DNA of 64,000 nt from Nostoc sp. NMS2 (GTDB lineage: Bacteria; Cyanobacteriota; Cyanobacteriia; Cyanobacteriales; Nostocaceae), in NCBI RefSeq assembly GCF_017115105.1, contig NZ_JABXKH010000048.1, positions 62,001-126,000 of the forward strand. Direction: 5' to 3'. The position numbers and the translations under genes were made by a program. A model generated the notes under the pieces. That model saw only the letters and a list, made by a program, of their open reading frames with translations. It did no database searches and was not told the origin of the DNA. Below are positions 12,796 to 21,972 of this stretch, in pieces (positions within the stretch are counted from its first letter, which is position 1; each line of letters begins with the position of its first letter).

Positions 12796-14277
12796 TTATT
12801 TTTTAGCAAGAATATATTTTTTGATGGCTGAAAAATTGTAGTTATTGCTAATGGTGAACCATATTAATATAATAGTTGTTTGCATTGAAAATATAATACA
12901 TCTCAATAGATAGTCATTTGGAAGATTAAAATTTAATAACACAAGTACAAAAAACCAAACTAATGGAAACCATAACCATTTGAACCACAGAGAATAAGAA
13001 ACAGATAACCGTTTCATTCCAAATACAGTTACTAGAAAGGTTGTGAGATATCCAAAATTACCTAAAATTGCTCCTGTTAAACCAAAATTATAAGCACCAA
13101 TGGTGATTAATCCTAGTGACACAAAACTGCTTAGTAACTGAATCAATGCACAAGCCTTAACTGCATTTGTCCCCAATAAACAGTAGTAGCCGACAGCATG
13201 ACATGAATAAAGTGCGTAAATTACTGTTGCAATACAGAAGGTAATTAAGTATTGACTTGCAGTTTGCTCAGAAAATAATAGTTTGAGAATTAAGGGAGAA
13301 AATGTTATGAGAGTTGCTCCCATTCCTAAAGCAACTAATCCATTGATTTGGGTAGCTTGTTTAAGTTGCTGTTCTAGTTGATGCTGATTAATGTTCTGCT
13401 GTCCAATTAGATTGCTTAAAGTTGGAAGTAAAGGCTGTACAGGTAATGCAGAAAATGAGTTGATTTGCGCTGTAATATCTGTAATTCCTGCATATACTCC
13501 AAGCACCTGAGTACCTAGCAAGCTGCCGACAATTAGCCGATCGCCTCGACTAAAAAGTATACTTCCCAATGTATTTAACCACATCATTAAGCTGTAACTT
13601 ACAACTGCTACTGCTTTATTTTGATTCCAACTCAGACGAAGGTTCATATTTTGGAGTAGCGATCGCACTATCCAGATATGACCTAATAAACTCACTATAC
13701 CGATTCCGCCCTGCCACTGCATTAACTCAACTGTGCGACCTCCTAGCCAAACTACAATCAACATTCCGACATTGAGTAGCACAGACTGAATTGTATTCAG
13801 CACATTCATCAAGTCATAACGCTGGTGAGCTTGTTCGACACCAATCAAGATTTGTTGCAACAATCGCGTTGCTACTACTAACCCACCAATTCTGATAGCC
13901 TGTATAACTTTTAACTGTTGGAACTGTCCCAACTTCGGAAATAAATTCATAATTGGTTCAGCACCCATCCAAAGAGCAACTACTGCTAAAGTTGCCAATA
14001 TCAGCATTGCCCCAAAAGTTACAGTCAAGGTTTGCGACAGACCATCAACATCTTTCTTTCCTAAGTCTTGGGAGACAAATACAGTTGTGGCTGTAGAAAG
14101 ACCCGCTTCAGCTAAAGTAACTACTACGACCACAGCAGAAGCTAAAGTCCATAGTCCATACTCTTCAATTCCCAATAGGTGAATTAGTATAGGGATAATC
14201 AGTATGCCTAATCCTATTTTGATTAATCCCGCTATTGAGTTGTAAAAACCGTTCTTAAGTATGCTGTTTTTCACCAA
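12796..14277 (-). CDS. Polysaccharide flippase (Wzx-like)
   Basis: The 493-residue protein has about twelve to fourteen hydrophobic segments and begins NGFYNSIAGLIKIGLGILIIPILIHLLGIEEYGLW, the typical start of the oligosaccharide-flippase branch of the MOP superfamily. It would move lipid-linked repeat units across the plasma membrane for polymerisation by the Wzy-like protein at 9359-10681. The fragment of a glycosyltransferase lies just downstream, and the kinase gene is 63 bases upstream. The exact substrate cannot be read from sequence. Confidence 0.88.
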   Translation of the reverse strand: MVKNSILKNGFYNSIAGLIKIGLGILIIPILIHLLGIEEYGLWTLASAVVVVVTLAEAGLSTATTVFVSQDLGKKDVDGLSQTLTVTFGAMLILATLAVVALWMGAEPIMNLFPKLGQFQQLKVIQAIRIGGLVVATRLLQQILIGVEQAHQRYDLMNVLNTIQSVLLNVGMLIVVWLGGRTVELMQWQGGIGIVSLLGHIWIVRSLLQNMNLRLSWNQNKAVAVVSYSLMMWLNTLGSILFSRGDRLIVGSLLGTQVLGVYAGITDITAQINSFSALPVQPLLPTLSNLIGQQNINQHQLEQQLKQATQINGLVALGMGATLITFSPLILKLLFSEQTASQYLITFCIATVIYALYSCHAVGYYCLLGTNAVKACALIQLLSSFVSLGLITIGAYNFGLTGAILGNFGYLTTFLVTVFGMKRLSVSYSLWFKWLWFPLVWFFVLVLLNFNLPNDYLLRCIIFSMQTTIILIWFTISNNYNFSAIKKYILAKK

Positions 14278-14340
14278 AAATATTCTCTTTTAATACAAGC
14301 ATTACTGCAAAAATGGTTGAATTAAATCGCTATCAAGGGA

Positions 14341-16536
14341 TTAGGAAATGCGTATATTGGGAAACTTCAGTTCACCCTTACTATTGCGCTCGTTGCTATT
14401 TTTGTCGTAATAACCCTTTTGGCTGTGGTAAATGTAACCACTATCAGCAGTAATTCCATTTACCACCATTCCCAAAACGCGCGATCGCGATTGCTCTAGC
14501 ATCATCTGCGTACTCTTTGCAACAGCACAATCAAGCACTCCAGGACGTACAACTAGCAATATCCCATCTGTGATTTTGCCCACCATCAGGGCATCACCAA
14601 ACAAACTCAAGGCAGGAGTATCAATAATGACACAATCATAGTCTTTAGCTGCCTCTTGAATTAACAAAGCCATGCGCTGTGAATCTAACAAGGCTGCGGG
14701 ATTGGGTGGAATTGTCCCAGCCGTTAATAGATCCAAATTAACTAATACTTCTTGGGTGGTGCTGCGAAACTCCGCTTGACCAACTAAAACATTACTTAGT
14801 CCGACTGGGTTAGATAATTTCCAAATTTCCTGTTGGCAGGAGTGACGCATATCCGCATCTACTAATAAGATTCTGCGTCCCATGTGTGCCTTAGCTACTG
14901 CCAGATTTGCTGCCACAAATGATCTGCCTTCACCTGGAGTTGAACTAACCACGGCAATTACTTTTAGTGGTTTATCAGAGATGGTGAAATCCAGATTCGT
15001 CTGAAGCATCTCAAAGGCTGAACTTGCTGCCGAATATGGATTATCTCTCACTGGTAGTTCTACTAAAGCTTCCCCACCATTTTTAGCTTTTTGACCCAAG
15101 TGAGGAATCGTGCCGAGTAGAGGATAACCTAATAACTGCTGGGCTTGCTCCAGAGTTTTGAGAGATTGATCCATAGCTTCTAACATCAGAGCTACACCTA
15201 TACCCAGCAAAATTCCCAAAAATCCACCCAGCGCCAGGTAAAGGGCAATTTTGGGAGAAACAGCCTTTTTCGGAAGTAAAGCCGCAGATACTACCCTGGC
15301 ATTACCGACATTCTGATTTACTACTATCTCGACTTCTTGCGATCGCTTTAGCAGTTCTTCGTAGGTAGATTTCGCTACTTGTAACTGTTGCTCTAGCTGC
15401 TGCTGCTTTTCTTGCAGTTGCGGTAAGACACTCAATCGTCTTTGGGAAAGTGCGTATGCATTCTGCAAAACTGTAATTCGATTAGCTAATGCCGATCGCT
15501 CTACATCCGACTCTACCAATTGGGCTACTAGAGTCTGCTTGAGTTCTCCCATCCCTAAATTATGCTGCTTTTCAGATTTTTCGCTATCTGCATTCTCAGA
15601 AATTCGCATCTCTAGCTGCTTTTTCAGGGCTGCTTCTTTTGCTGCTAAATTAGCGATCGCAGGATATTTGTCTGTATAGCGAGTCCGCCCTACTGCTAAC
15701 TCGTTTTGCACCTGCTGGTATTGCGTTAATACCTCCTGCACAGCTTTTGATTGACTTAAATTCCCCATATCTACAGCCTGCTGCGAATTCAATCTCAATT
15801 GACGTTGCAGAAGTTGTGAGCGAGTTTCAGCCTCAGTTAAATTTGCCTGATCTTGGGTAATCTGGTCTGATAAATCCGCGAGTCTCTCCACTCCTTTTGT
15901 TGCTTCTTGATCTAAAGCAATTACCCGATTTTCTTCTTTAAACTGACGCAAAGCTGCCTCTGCTTTGACTAATCTTGCTTCAACTTCAGGCAATTGCTTA
16001 CTCAAAAACTTTTGTGCTACTGTCGCTTGGGTTTGGTTAATCCGAATATTGTTCTCCAGGTAATATCTCATCAGCAAATTCACAACATCTGCGGCTTCTT
16101 GGGGATTTCTGCTGCTGTAGGAAATCGCCAGAATATCTGTACCCCGGACACTCTTAATTTTGATTTTTTTGAGAAAATCATCTATTTCCAAGGGTCTTCC
16201 TGGCTTATCTACCAACCCCAGACTAGTAATAGTTTTCTCAACTATCGGGTTAGAACGAATTACCTCTGCTTCTGTATCCAACGGGCTGCTGAGTTGAGTC
16301 ACACTGCTCAACTCTCCAACTTGTGCCGAGGGACTTGTCAGCGAAGAAACGCGGTCAGTTTTACTGAAAAGCAACTTGCCTTCTGCTTCATAAATTGGTT
16401 TTTGCCTGATTGCAATTAAAGCTGACAGCCCAAAAACAGAGACAGTCACCGCAGCTATGGCTAGCCAATGTCTTCTCAGAATCAGCGAGTATTGTTGCAA
16501 ATCTAGGGAGTTTTGGTCTTCTTGGTTAGAGGGCAT
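14341..16536 (-). CDS. Wzc-like chain-length regulator and tyrosine kinase
   Basis: This 731-residue protein joins an N-terminal Wzz domain (transmembrane helix near residue 30-50, then VLFSKTDR-type beta region), a long coiled coil (about 190-420), a second transmembrane helix near 445-465, and a cytoplasmic BY-kinase domain. Such proteins control chain length and export of polysaccharide together with a polymerase and flippase. The Walker A site reads SSTPGEGRSFVAAN, with arginine where lysine is normally required; Walker A' is ILLVDADMR and Walker B is DCVIIDTPAL. The tail has a tyrosine cluster (GYIYHSQKGYYDKN). I prefer the ATG at 16534-16536 (MPSNQEDQNSLD); a TTG 20 codons upstream is less likely. 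Confidence 0.88.
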   Translation of the reverse strand: MPSNQEDQNSLDLQQYSLILRRHWLAIAAVTVSVFGLSALIAIRQKPIYEAEGKLLFSKTDRVSSLTSPSAQVGELSSVTQLSSPLDTEAEVIRSNPIVEKTITSLGLVDKPGRPLEIDDFLKKIKIKSVRGTDILAISYSSRNPQEAADVVNLLMRYYLENNIRINQTQATVAQKFLSKQLPEVEARLVKAEAALRQFKEENRVIALDQEATKGVERLADLSDQITQDQANLTEAETRSQLLQRQLRLNSQQAVDMGNLSQSKAVQEVLTQYQQVQNELAVGRTRYTDKYPAIANLAAKEAALKKQLEMRISENADSEKSEKQHNLGMGELKQTLVAQLVESDVERSALANRITVLQNAYALSQRRLSVLPQLQEKQQQLEQQLQVAKSTYEELLKRSQEVEIVVNQNVGNARVVSAALLPKKAVSPKIALYLALGGFLGILLGIGVALMLEAMDQSLKTLEQAQQLLGYPLLGTIPHLGQKAKNGGEALVELPVRDNPYSAASSAFEMLQTNLDFTISDKPLKVIAVVSSTPGEGRSFVAANLAVAKAHMGRRILLVDADMRHSCQQEIWKLSNPVGLSNVLVGQAEFRSTTQEVLVNLDLLTAGTIPPNPAALLDSQRMALLIQEAAKDYDCVIIDTPALSLFGDALMVGKITDGILLVVRPGVLDCAVAKSTQMMLEQSRSRVLGMVVNGITADSGYIYHSQKGYYDKNSNERNSKGELKFPNIRIS

Positions 16537-17415
16537 GGAATAAGTTATGAATACTGAAATACTTACTAATTTTGCTTCACAATTTTCGTAGTCCAAGATA
16601 GTTGCTTGACATACTTAAGTATCATTACTTATAAGATACCTGTATATAAAGCATAAGGTCTTTCTGTAATCTTTTAGATTATTTTCCTTTTTGTGACATC
16701 TTTTTAGTTTTATCTCAGAAACATTATCGAAATGTCAAGGTATTTTTAATCTTCTCTCTCTGAGATTTTATATTACTTTTACACGTATTTAAATTAAATA
16801 AAACTTTAACCTTTATATAACCTTTTTTATACAGGTATTTAAAGTTACATACCTTAATTTAGATAATTTATTTTAATAGGTTTTATTTTTTAAGTATTAG
16901 TACCCAAGAGTCATGATTAACTTGGTGGTATTTAATTAACTAGTATTTACGCCTTTAAAAAAATGTAAACACCTATAAACATTGAATATTATCTTACTGT
17001 ACCCTAGTTGTTTATAGTATTTTATACCTATTTATTAACAGTCTTTTAGCAAATCGAACATTTTATTAGCAAAAATTTATCTATCAATCAAACCGTATTT
17101 TTACGTAAATTTATACTAATTAATTTTCAAGTTTATATTGACTACATTCATGGCATCATGCAAATATAGGGTTGCAAACAGCAAACGTAAGTAGATATAT
17201 CTCTTACACATATCCTACGTAAAGGCACTGCCAATTGCCCTCCCAGTTTATAATACCCAATACCCAATTATTTTGAAAAACAGAGCATTACAAAAGGTTC
17301 TCATCTATGTATGCTTTAACACAAAATAGCTAGTCTTTGTTACTACCATCTTTGAATCTCTTGCTGCCTTTAACAGACAAATCAATACCAGGATACTGAA
17401 CAATAAGAAAAAGTA
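16537..17415. promoter_or_regulatory. Divergent promoter region of the polysaccharide locus
   Basis: About 880 AT-rich bases separate the minus-strand kinase operon from the plus-strand sugar transferase. No open frame of interest exists on either strand. The region should hold both promoters; I see many TATAAT-like and TTTAAA-like stretches, too many to choose among, and no terminator or RNA gene. Its length suggests additional regulatory sites. Confidence 0.45.
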
Positions 17416-18828
17416 ATGACTTTTACAAGTTATATTAGTTACCCTGCCAATAATAGGTTGCCAAACATAGTCCGCAGCCTACCGATATTGCTCTTGTTAG
17501 GGGATATTTTTGGGTTGCTCATTTGTTTAGCGATCGCCCAATGGTTGCGTTTAGATCAACCCTTAAATTGGCTCAATCCATTGCCTTACGGATTTGTGTG
17601 CATGACACTTGCAACATTCTATTTAGCAGATGCATACCATCCAAATGGGCAAATAGCAGGTTTAAGAGCGCCTGCTCGAATTATTGTTTGTAACATTGCG
17701 ATCGCGTTCTTCGTTTCTGCGTTTATTTACTTGTCAGGTATTGGCAAACATAACCCGGTATCGTGGCGGAGTGTCTTCTTACCTAGCTTGGGAATCTTTA
17801 CTATCTGGGCAATAATATTGCGCCTGGTGGCGGTGAGATGGGTGCGATCGCACGAACAAAAAAGTCGTTGGTTAATACTAGGATCGGGGGATAATGCAAT
17901 TAAATTTGCCCAAAAATTGCTGGCACTTAATCCTTTAGGAAAGTTGACTGTTCTAGCAGAGGAAAATCAAAAAACCATAGACTTACCAAAAAGCAATCTG
18001 AGTTATCAGGGAAATCTGAGCGATTTGCCACAATGGAGTCAAGAATCCTGGTCTGGAGTCATAGTTACAGCCCAGATAAATTTTTCTCAATCTCAAGCAC
18101 AACAGTTAATGCAGATACGGCTGAGAGGTATTCCGGTTTACACATTACCGGATGTTTACGAAACATTTTGGTATAAACTACCTTCATCGCTGCTACAAGA
18201 TAAATGGTTAGCTTTTAGCGATGGTTTTAATCTCATGCCTGGTTACTTCAGTATGAAACTGAAGCGAGTTATCGATATCATGTTGATACTGTTTTTACTA
18301 ATATTGGTTGCACCACTTCTATTGTTGGTTGCATTAATAATTAGATTAGATAGTCCAGGCCCAGTATTGTACAGTCAGTTACGAAGTGGGTTGTACGGTA
18401 AACCATTTAGAGTTTATAAATTTCGCTCCATGTATCAGGATGCAGAAAAGTCTGGGGCGCAGTGGGCGAGTCAACGCGATCCACGAATCACCAGAGTCGG
18501 ATACTGGCTACGTCTGTTACGTATTGACGAATTACCCCAAATATGGAACGTCTTACAGGGGGAAATGAGTCTGATTGGGCCTCGTCCAGAACGACCAGAA
18601 TTTGATGTCAAACTCAAAGAAGCCATTCCCTACTACGAAATCCGCTATCTGGTAAAACCGGGAATTACAGGCTGGGCACAGGTTATGTATCCCTATGGAG
18701 CATCTATTGAAGATGCTTACGAAAAGCTTTCTTACGATCTCTACTACATCAAAAATTATTCCATTTGGTTGGATTTAGCGATCGCCTTCAAAACCGTTCG
18801 AGTTGTTTTGTTAGGTAAAGGTAGATAA
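17416..18828 (+). CDS. Polyprenyl-phosphate sugar-1-phosphate transferase
   Basis: This 470-residue membrane protein starts repeat-unit assembly by transferring a hexose-1-phosphate from a nucleotide sugar to the polyprenyl phosphate carrier. Residues 20-150 hold four hydrophobic segments, followed by a Rossmann-like CoA-binding domain (LILGSGDNAIKFAQ near 155). The catalytic bacterial-sugar-transferase domain begins KRVIDIMLILFLLIL near 280. It carries the hallmark KFRSM, LRIDELPQIWNVL and MSLIGPRPERPEF motifs and ends PGITGWAQV. It reads away from the main cluster and sits 10 bases before galE. Whether glucose or galactose is transferred is undecided. Confidence 0.92.
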   Translation: MTFTSYISYPANNRLPNIVRSLPILLLLGDIFGLLICLAIAQWLRLDQPLNWLNPLPYGFVCMTLATFYLADAYHPNGQIAGLRAPARIIVCNIAIAFFVSAFIYLSGIGKHNPVSWRSVFLPSLGIFTIWAIILRLVAVRWVRSHEQKSRWLILGSGDNAIKFAQKLLALNPLGKLTVLAEENQKTIDLPKSNLSYQGNLSDLPQWSQESWSGVIVTAQINFSQSQAQQLMQIRLRGIPVYTLPDVYETFWYKLPSSLLQDKWLAFSDGFNLMPGYFSMKLKRVIDIMLILFLLILVAPLLLLVALIIRLDSPGPVLYSQLRSGLYGKPFRVYKFRSMYQDAEKSGAQWASQRDPRITRVGYWLRLLRIDELPQIWNVLQGEMSLIGPRPERPEFDVKLKEAIPYYEIRYLVKPGITGWAQVMYPYGASIEDAYEKLSYDLYYIKNYSIWLDLAIAFKTVRVVLLGKGR

Positions 18829-18838
18829 GGAAAAATAA

Positions 18839-19858
18839 ATGAAAAAGAAAATATTGGTGACTGGCGGTGCTGGTTACATTGGCTCCCATGTAGTTCGTCA
18901 ACTGGGAGAAGCTGGTTATGATGTCGTAGTTTACGACAACTGCTCTACAGGTTCACCAACATCTGTAACGCACGGCAAACTAATTATTGGCGATTTAGTA
19001 GACACCGATCATCTTTATCAAATTTTTGCCCAGCATGAATTCAGCGCCGTCTTCCACTTTGCCGCTAGTCTGATTGTTCCAGAATCAGTAGCTCATCCCC
19101 TCGACTACTATGCAAACAACACCCGCAATACCTTAAATTTGCTGCGCTGCTGTAGCGTTATGGGTGTCAACAAATTCATTTTTTCCAGCACAGCCGCAGT
19201 CTACGGAGAAGTAGAAGAAAAGCCTGTTAGTGAATCGAACCCCACACATCCCATCAATCCTTACGGACGTTCCAAGTTGATGAGTGAATGGCTGATCCAA
19301 GACTATGCGGCAACATCTTCAATGCACTACGTAATTCTACGTTATTTTAATGTAGCAGGTTCCCAACCAGGTGGACTATTGGGGCAAATGTCACCCAATG
19401 CCACTCACTTGATTCGGGCTGCTTGTGATGCGGCACTCAAGCGCAAACCGGAAGTACGAATTTTTGGTACTGATTTTCCTACACCCGATGGAACTGCAAT
19501 CCGCGACTATATTCACGTCGAAGATTTAGCGACAGCTCACTTAGATGCTTTGGATTACTTAGAAAAGAGAGGCGAAAGCCAAATTTTCAACTGTGGTTAC
19601 GGGCAAGGATACAGCGTCCGACAAGTTATAGAAAGAGTCAAGGCGATTTCTGGTGTAGATTTTCCCGTTATTGCCGCACCACGTCGCCCAGGCGATCCTG
19701 CCTGTGTTGCAGCTTGTGCTGATAAAATCCGTAGGGTTTTGGGTTGGCAACCAAAGCACAATGATTTAGACGAGATTATCGACACAACTATTACCTGGGA
19801 AAAACAGAAGATTAACTTAGCAAGGCAAAGACATCTAAGTCTGGCTATGCATAATTAA
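18839..19858 (+). CDS. galE: UDP-glucose 4-epimerase
   Basis: GalE interconverts UDP-glucose and UDP-galactose, supplying galactose for the polysaccharide. The 339-residue protein has the extended-SDR fold: GGAGYIGSHVVRQL at the N terminus binds NAD, DLVDTDH follows, and the catalytic pair is Tyr-Lys in NPYGRSKLMSEW near residue 143. The substrate region RYFNVAGSQPGGLLGQ and the motif DYIHVEDLATAH match GalE. Its ATG is 10 bases after the sugar transferase stop with GGAAAA in between, so the two are almost surely translated from one message. Confidence 0.94.
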   Translation: MKKKILVTGGAGYIGSHVVRQLGEAGYDVVVYDNCSTGSPTSVTHGKLIIGDLVDTDHLYQIFAQHEFSAVFHFAASLIVPESVAHPLDYYANNTRNTLNLLRCCSVMGVNKFIFSSTAAVYGEVEEKPVSESNPTHPINPYGRSKLMSEWLIQDYAATSSMHYVILRYFNVAGSQPGGLLGQMSPNATHLIRAACDAALKRKPEVRIFGTDFPTPDGTAIRDYIHVEDLATAHLDALDYLEKRGESQIFNCGYGQGYSVRQVIERVKAISGVDFPVIAAPRRPGDPACVAACADKIRRVLGWQPKHNDLDEIIDTTITWEKQKINLARQRHLSLAMHN

Positions 19859-19873
19859 AACTGTGATATCTAA

Positions 19874-20602
19874 TTAGTTTTGTACTCTGAAATAAGCATT
19901 ATCAGTAAACAAAGGCACGCAATCACTGATGTTAAAGACGGCTGATAATTCAACATCAGATTCAAAACCTTTTTCAATTAACTCTTTGCCAGAACTGCAT
20001 TTTTTCAAATACCCCAATAAATCCTGTTGGAAAGCCTGAAATGTTGCCACAGCCACTTCAGCTTCCGGTGATAGACTGCCATCTAAATAACTGAGAATTG
20101 CCCCAGCACCAATTAAATCTTCAAATGCAGGACGTAGGCTACCATCTTCTTTCCACCTCTCACCGACAGGAATCACAGCAATTTTATCACCATACTTTTG
20201 AGCAAACTCCGCCACAGCTTGGCAATTTCGCAAGCAACCAGCCAAAGTTGGTGTATTCCCTGTATGTAAACTCAGAAAAGAACCATTAGGTGAAGGTAAA
20301 ACTAGTCTAGTTCCAGCAGGAATCTGAGCCACTGATGTTGGCGAAAGAGAATATCCAGTTGTTATCCAACGTTGTCTATGACTTGCCAACTCTGCTTGCA
20401 CTGACTTGGCATAATCTATGATAGATTCATCTCTCATTGCGTAGGGAAAAATTATTGCGCCGTTGTTGGTGGCAATTTCCACGCAGGTAGAAAAAGAGAG
20501 AATGTCAACTATTACAACTACATCACTTATAGGAGCAAGTTGAGCAACTCCTTGTGGCCCCCATTCACAGCGTAAATTAAACTCTGATTGATTGTAAATC
20601 AT
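19874..20602 (-). CDS. comB: 2-phosphosulfolactate phosphatase (ComB family)
   Basis: The 242-residue protein has the ComB signatures VVVIVDILSFSTCVEIA near the N terminus and LVLPSPNGSFLSL in the middle. The archaeal enzyme removes phosphate from 2-phosphosulfolactate in coenzyme M synthesis; in cyanobacteria the physiological substrate is not known, so the name is a family name. I start at the ATG at 20600-20602 (MIYNQSEFNL); the open frame reaches a TTG 12 codons upstream with a hydrophobic run that does not match the family. It is convergent with galE, 15 bases away. Confidence 0.88.
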   Translation of the reverse strand: MIYNQSEFNLRCEWGPQGVAQLAPISDVVVIVDILSFSTCVEIATNNGAIIFPYAMRDESIIDYAKSVQAELASHRQRWITTGYSLSPTSVAQIPAGTRLVLPSPNGSFLSLHTGNTPTLAGCLRNCQAVAEFAQKYGDKIAVIPVGERWKEDGSLRPAFEDLIGAGAILSYLDGSLSPEAEVAVATFQAFQQDLLGYLKKCSSGKELIEKGFESDVELSAVFNISDCVPLFTDNAYFRVQN

Positions 20603-20669
20603 TGGAGCGATCGCAAAAGACAATATGATAAAAATCAAACCATGATAAGTAAGCCAGTATAAATAATTA

Positions 20670-20721
20670 AACGTTTAGCGTGCCAATTTGAGAGCTTCAG
20701 CCTCTCTACGAACTAAACGTT
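20670..20721. other. Nested inverted repeat upstream of the toxin module
   Basis: AACGTTTAG at 20670-20678 pairs with CTAAACGTT at 20713-20721, and inside it GAGAG pairs with CTCTC around 20690-20706. The result is a stem with an internal loop and a second stem. It lies between the ComB start and the first antitoxin, where a promoter or operator would be. It could be a protein-binding site, an RNA structure, or a short palindromic repeat. Confidence 0.5.
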
Positions 20722-20786
20722 AGCAGTCAGAGCAGTCAGTAGGTCGGCAGTTATAATCAATATAAAACTTCCAGGTTCAAAATATT

Positions 20787-21128
20787 ATGAATTTAACTGT
20801 GAAAACTTATCCTAACAATACTGTACCCAAGTTAACTTATGATGTGCTGATTGAAAATCAACAAGATGGCAGAGTTAGTGCAACAGTGCTAGGTTTGCCA
20901 GATTTTAAAGGCTCTGGTGTGACTAAAGAAGAAGCCCTAGAGAAACTAATTCAACTTTTACAAGAGCGCAAACCAGAAATAGTAACTTTGGAAATTGAAC
21001 CTCCCCAAACTGAACATCCTTGGATGAAATTTGCGGGAATGCACAAAGATAACCCTCTTTTTGCTGAGACGCTGGAATACATAGAAGCTGAACGGAGTCA
21101 AATTGACTTGGAGAGTGAGACAAAGTAA
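20787..21128 (+). CDS. Putative antitoxin, copy 1
   Basis: This 113-residue protein precedes a PIN-domain toxin by five bases and is paired with it again in the second copy, so I call it the antitoxin. The N-terminal 60 residues (TYDVLIENQQDGRVSATVLGLPDFKGSGVTKEEALEKL) look like a HicB-type beta-alpha partial fold. The acidic C-terminal half (HPWMKFAGMHKDNPLFAETLEYIEAER) resembles the toxin-wrapping tail of PIN antitoxins. No DNA-binding domain is obvious. Confidence 0.75.
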   Translation: MNLTVKTYPNNTVPKLTYDVLIENQQDGRVSATVLGLPDFKGSGVTKEEALEKLIQLLQERKPEIVTLEIEPPQTEHPWMKFAGMHKDNPLFAETLEYIEAERSQIDLESETK

Positions 21129-21133
21129 GTATT

Positions 21134-21562
21134 ATGTGGATATTAGATACAGACCATCTTTCGTTATTTCAAAATAGTCATCCACTAGTCACGCAATGCA
21201 TAAGACAGCAGAATCCTGAAAATTTAGCCATAACAGTGATTACATTCGAGGAGAAAGTTAAAGGATGGCTGAATGTTATCAACAAATATAATAATCAACC
21301 GTCTAAGTATGACAAATTAATATGGGGATACAAGGGATTATGGGATGAAATAGAATATTTCAAAAATATAAAATTACTTGAATTTGATACTAAAGCTTGT
21401 AATTTTTATGCTGAATTAGTTAAGCAAAGAATCCGCATTGGTACTCAAGATTTACGCATTGCAGCAATTACGCTGTCAGTAAATGGGATTTTAGTAACCC
21501 GCAACCGCAAGAATTTTGATAAAGTTCCTAATTTGCATTTAGAAGATTGGACTATATCTTAA
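21134..21562 (+). CDS. PIN-domain toxin (VapC-like), copy 1
   Basis: The 142-residue protein is a PIN-domain ribonuclease: ILDTDHLSLFQ carries the first catalytic aspartate near residue 4, and IRIGTQDLRIAAITLSVNGILVTRNRKNFDKVP carries the later acids (QDLRIAA and NxxxF). VapC toxins cut tRNA or rRNA and are held inactive by the cognate antitoxin. It starts five bases after the antitoxin stop and ends with LEDWTIS. The expected central acid (ITVITFEEKVKGW) is present. Confidence 0.85.
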   Translation: MWILDTDHLSLFQNSHPLVTQCIRQQNPENLAITVITFEEKVKGWLNVINKYNNQPSKYDKLIWGYKGLWDEIEYFKNIKLLEFDTKACNFYAELVKQRIRIGTQDLRIAAITLSVNGILVTRNRKNFDKVPNLHLEDWTIS

Positions 21563-21627
21563 TTTGTCTCAAGGCTAAATTGACCTAAATGTTATAATCA
21601 ATATAAAACTAGAAAAATCAAAATATT

Positions 21628-21972
21628 ATGAATTTAACTGTAAAAACTTATCCTAACAATACTGCACCCAAGTTAACTTATGATGTGCTGATTGAAAATC
21701 AAGCAGATGGTACAGTTAAAGCAACATTGCTAGGTTTGGCAGACTGTCAAGGTTTAGGAAATACAGAAACGGAAGCGATAGAAAAACTTAGTCAAAGTTT
21801 GCAAAATCGTTTAGAATCTGCCAAGATAGTCACTTTAGCAATTGAAGTACCCCAAGTAGTAGAAAACCCTTGGTTGAAAATAGCTGGTAAATATAAAGAT
21901 GATCCGCAATTTGATCAAATGCTGGAATATATAGAAGAATATCGGCGCGAATTAGATGAAAAAAGGGAGTGA
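21628..21972 (+). CDS. Putative antitoxin, copy 2
   Basis: This 114-residue paralogue of the antitoxin at 20787 shares the start MNLTVKTYPNNTAPKLTYDVLIENQ and the layout of a HicB-like N-terminal fold and an acidic tail (NPWLKIAGKYKDDPQFDQMLEYIEEYRREL). It overlaps the second toxin by four bases (GTGA), suggesting translational coupling. The region between GLADCQGLG and the tail has diverged from copy 1, as would be needed for separate cognate pairing. Confidence 0.75.
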   Translation: MNLTVKTYPNNTAPKLTYDVLIENQADGTVKATLLGLADCQGLGNTETEAIEKLSQSLQNRLESAKIVTLAIEVPQVVENPWLKIAGKYKDDPQFDQMLEYIEEYRRELDEKRE

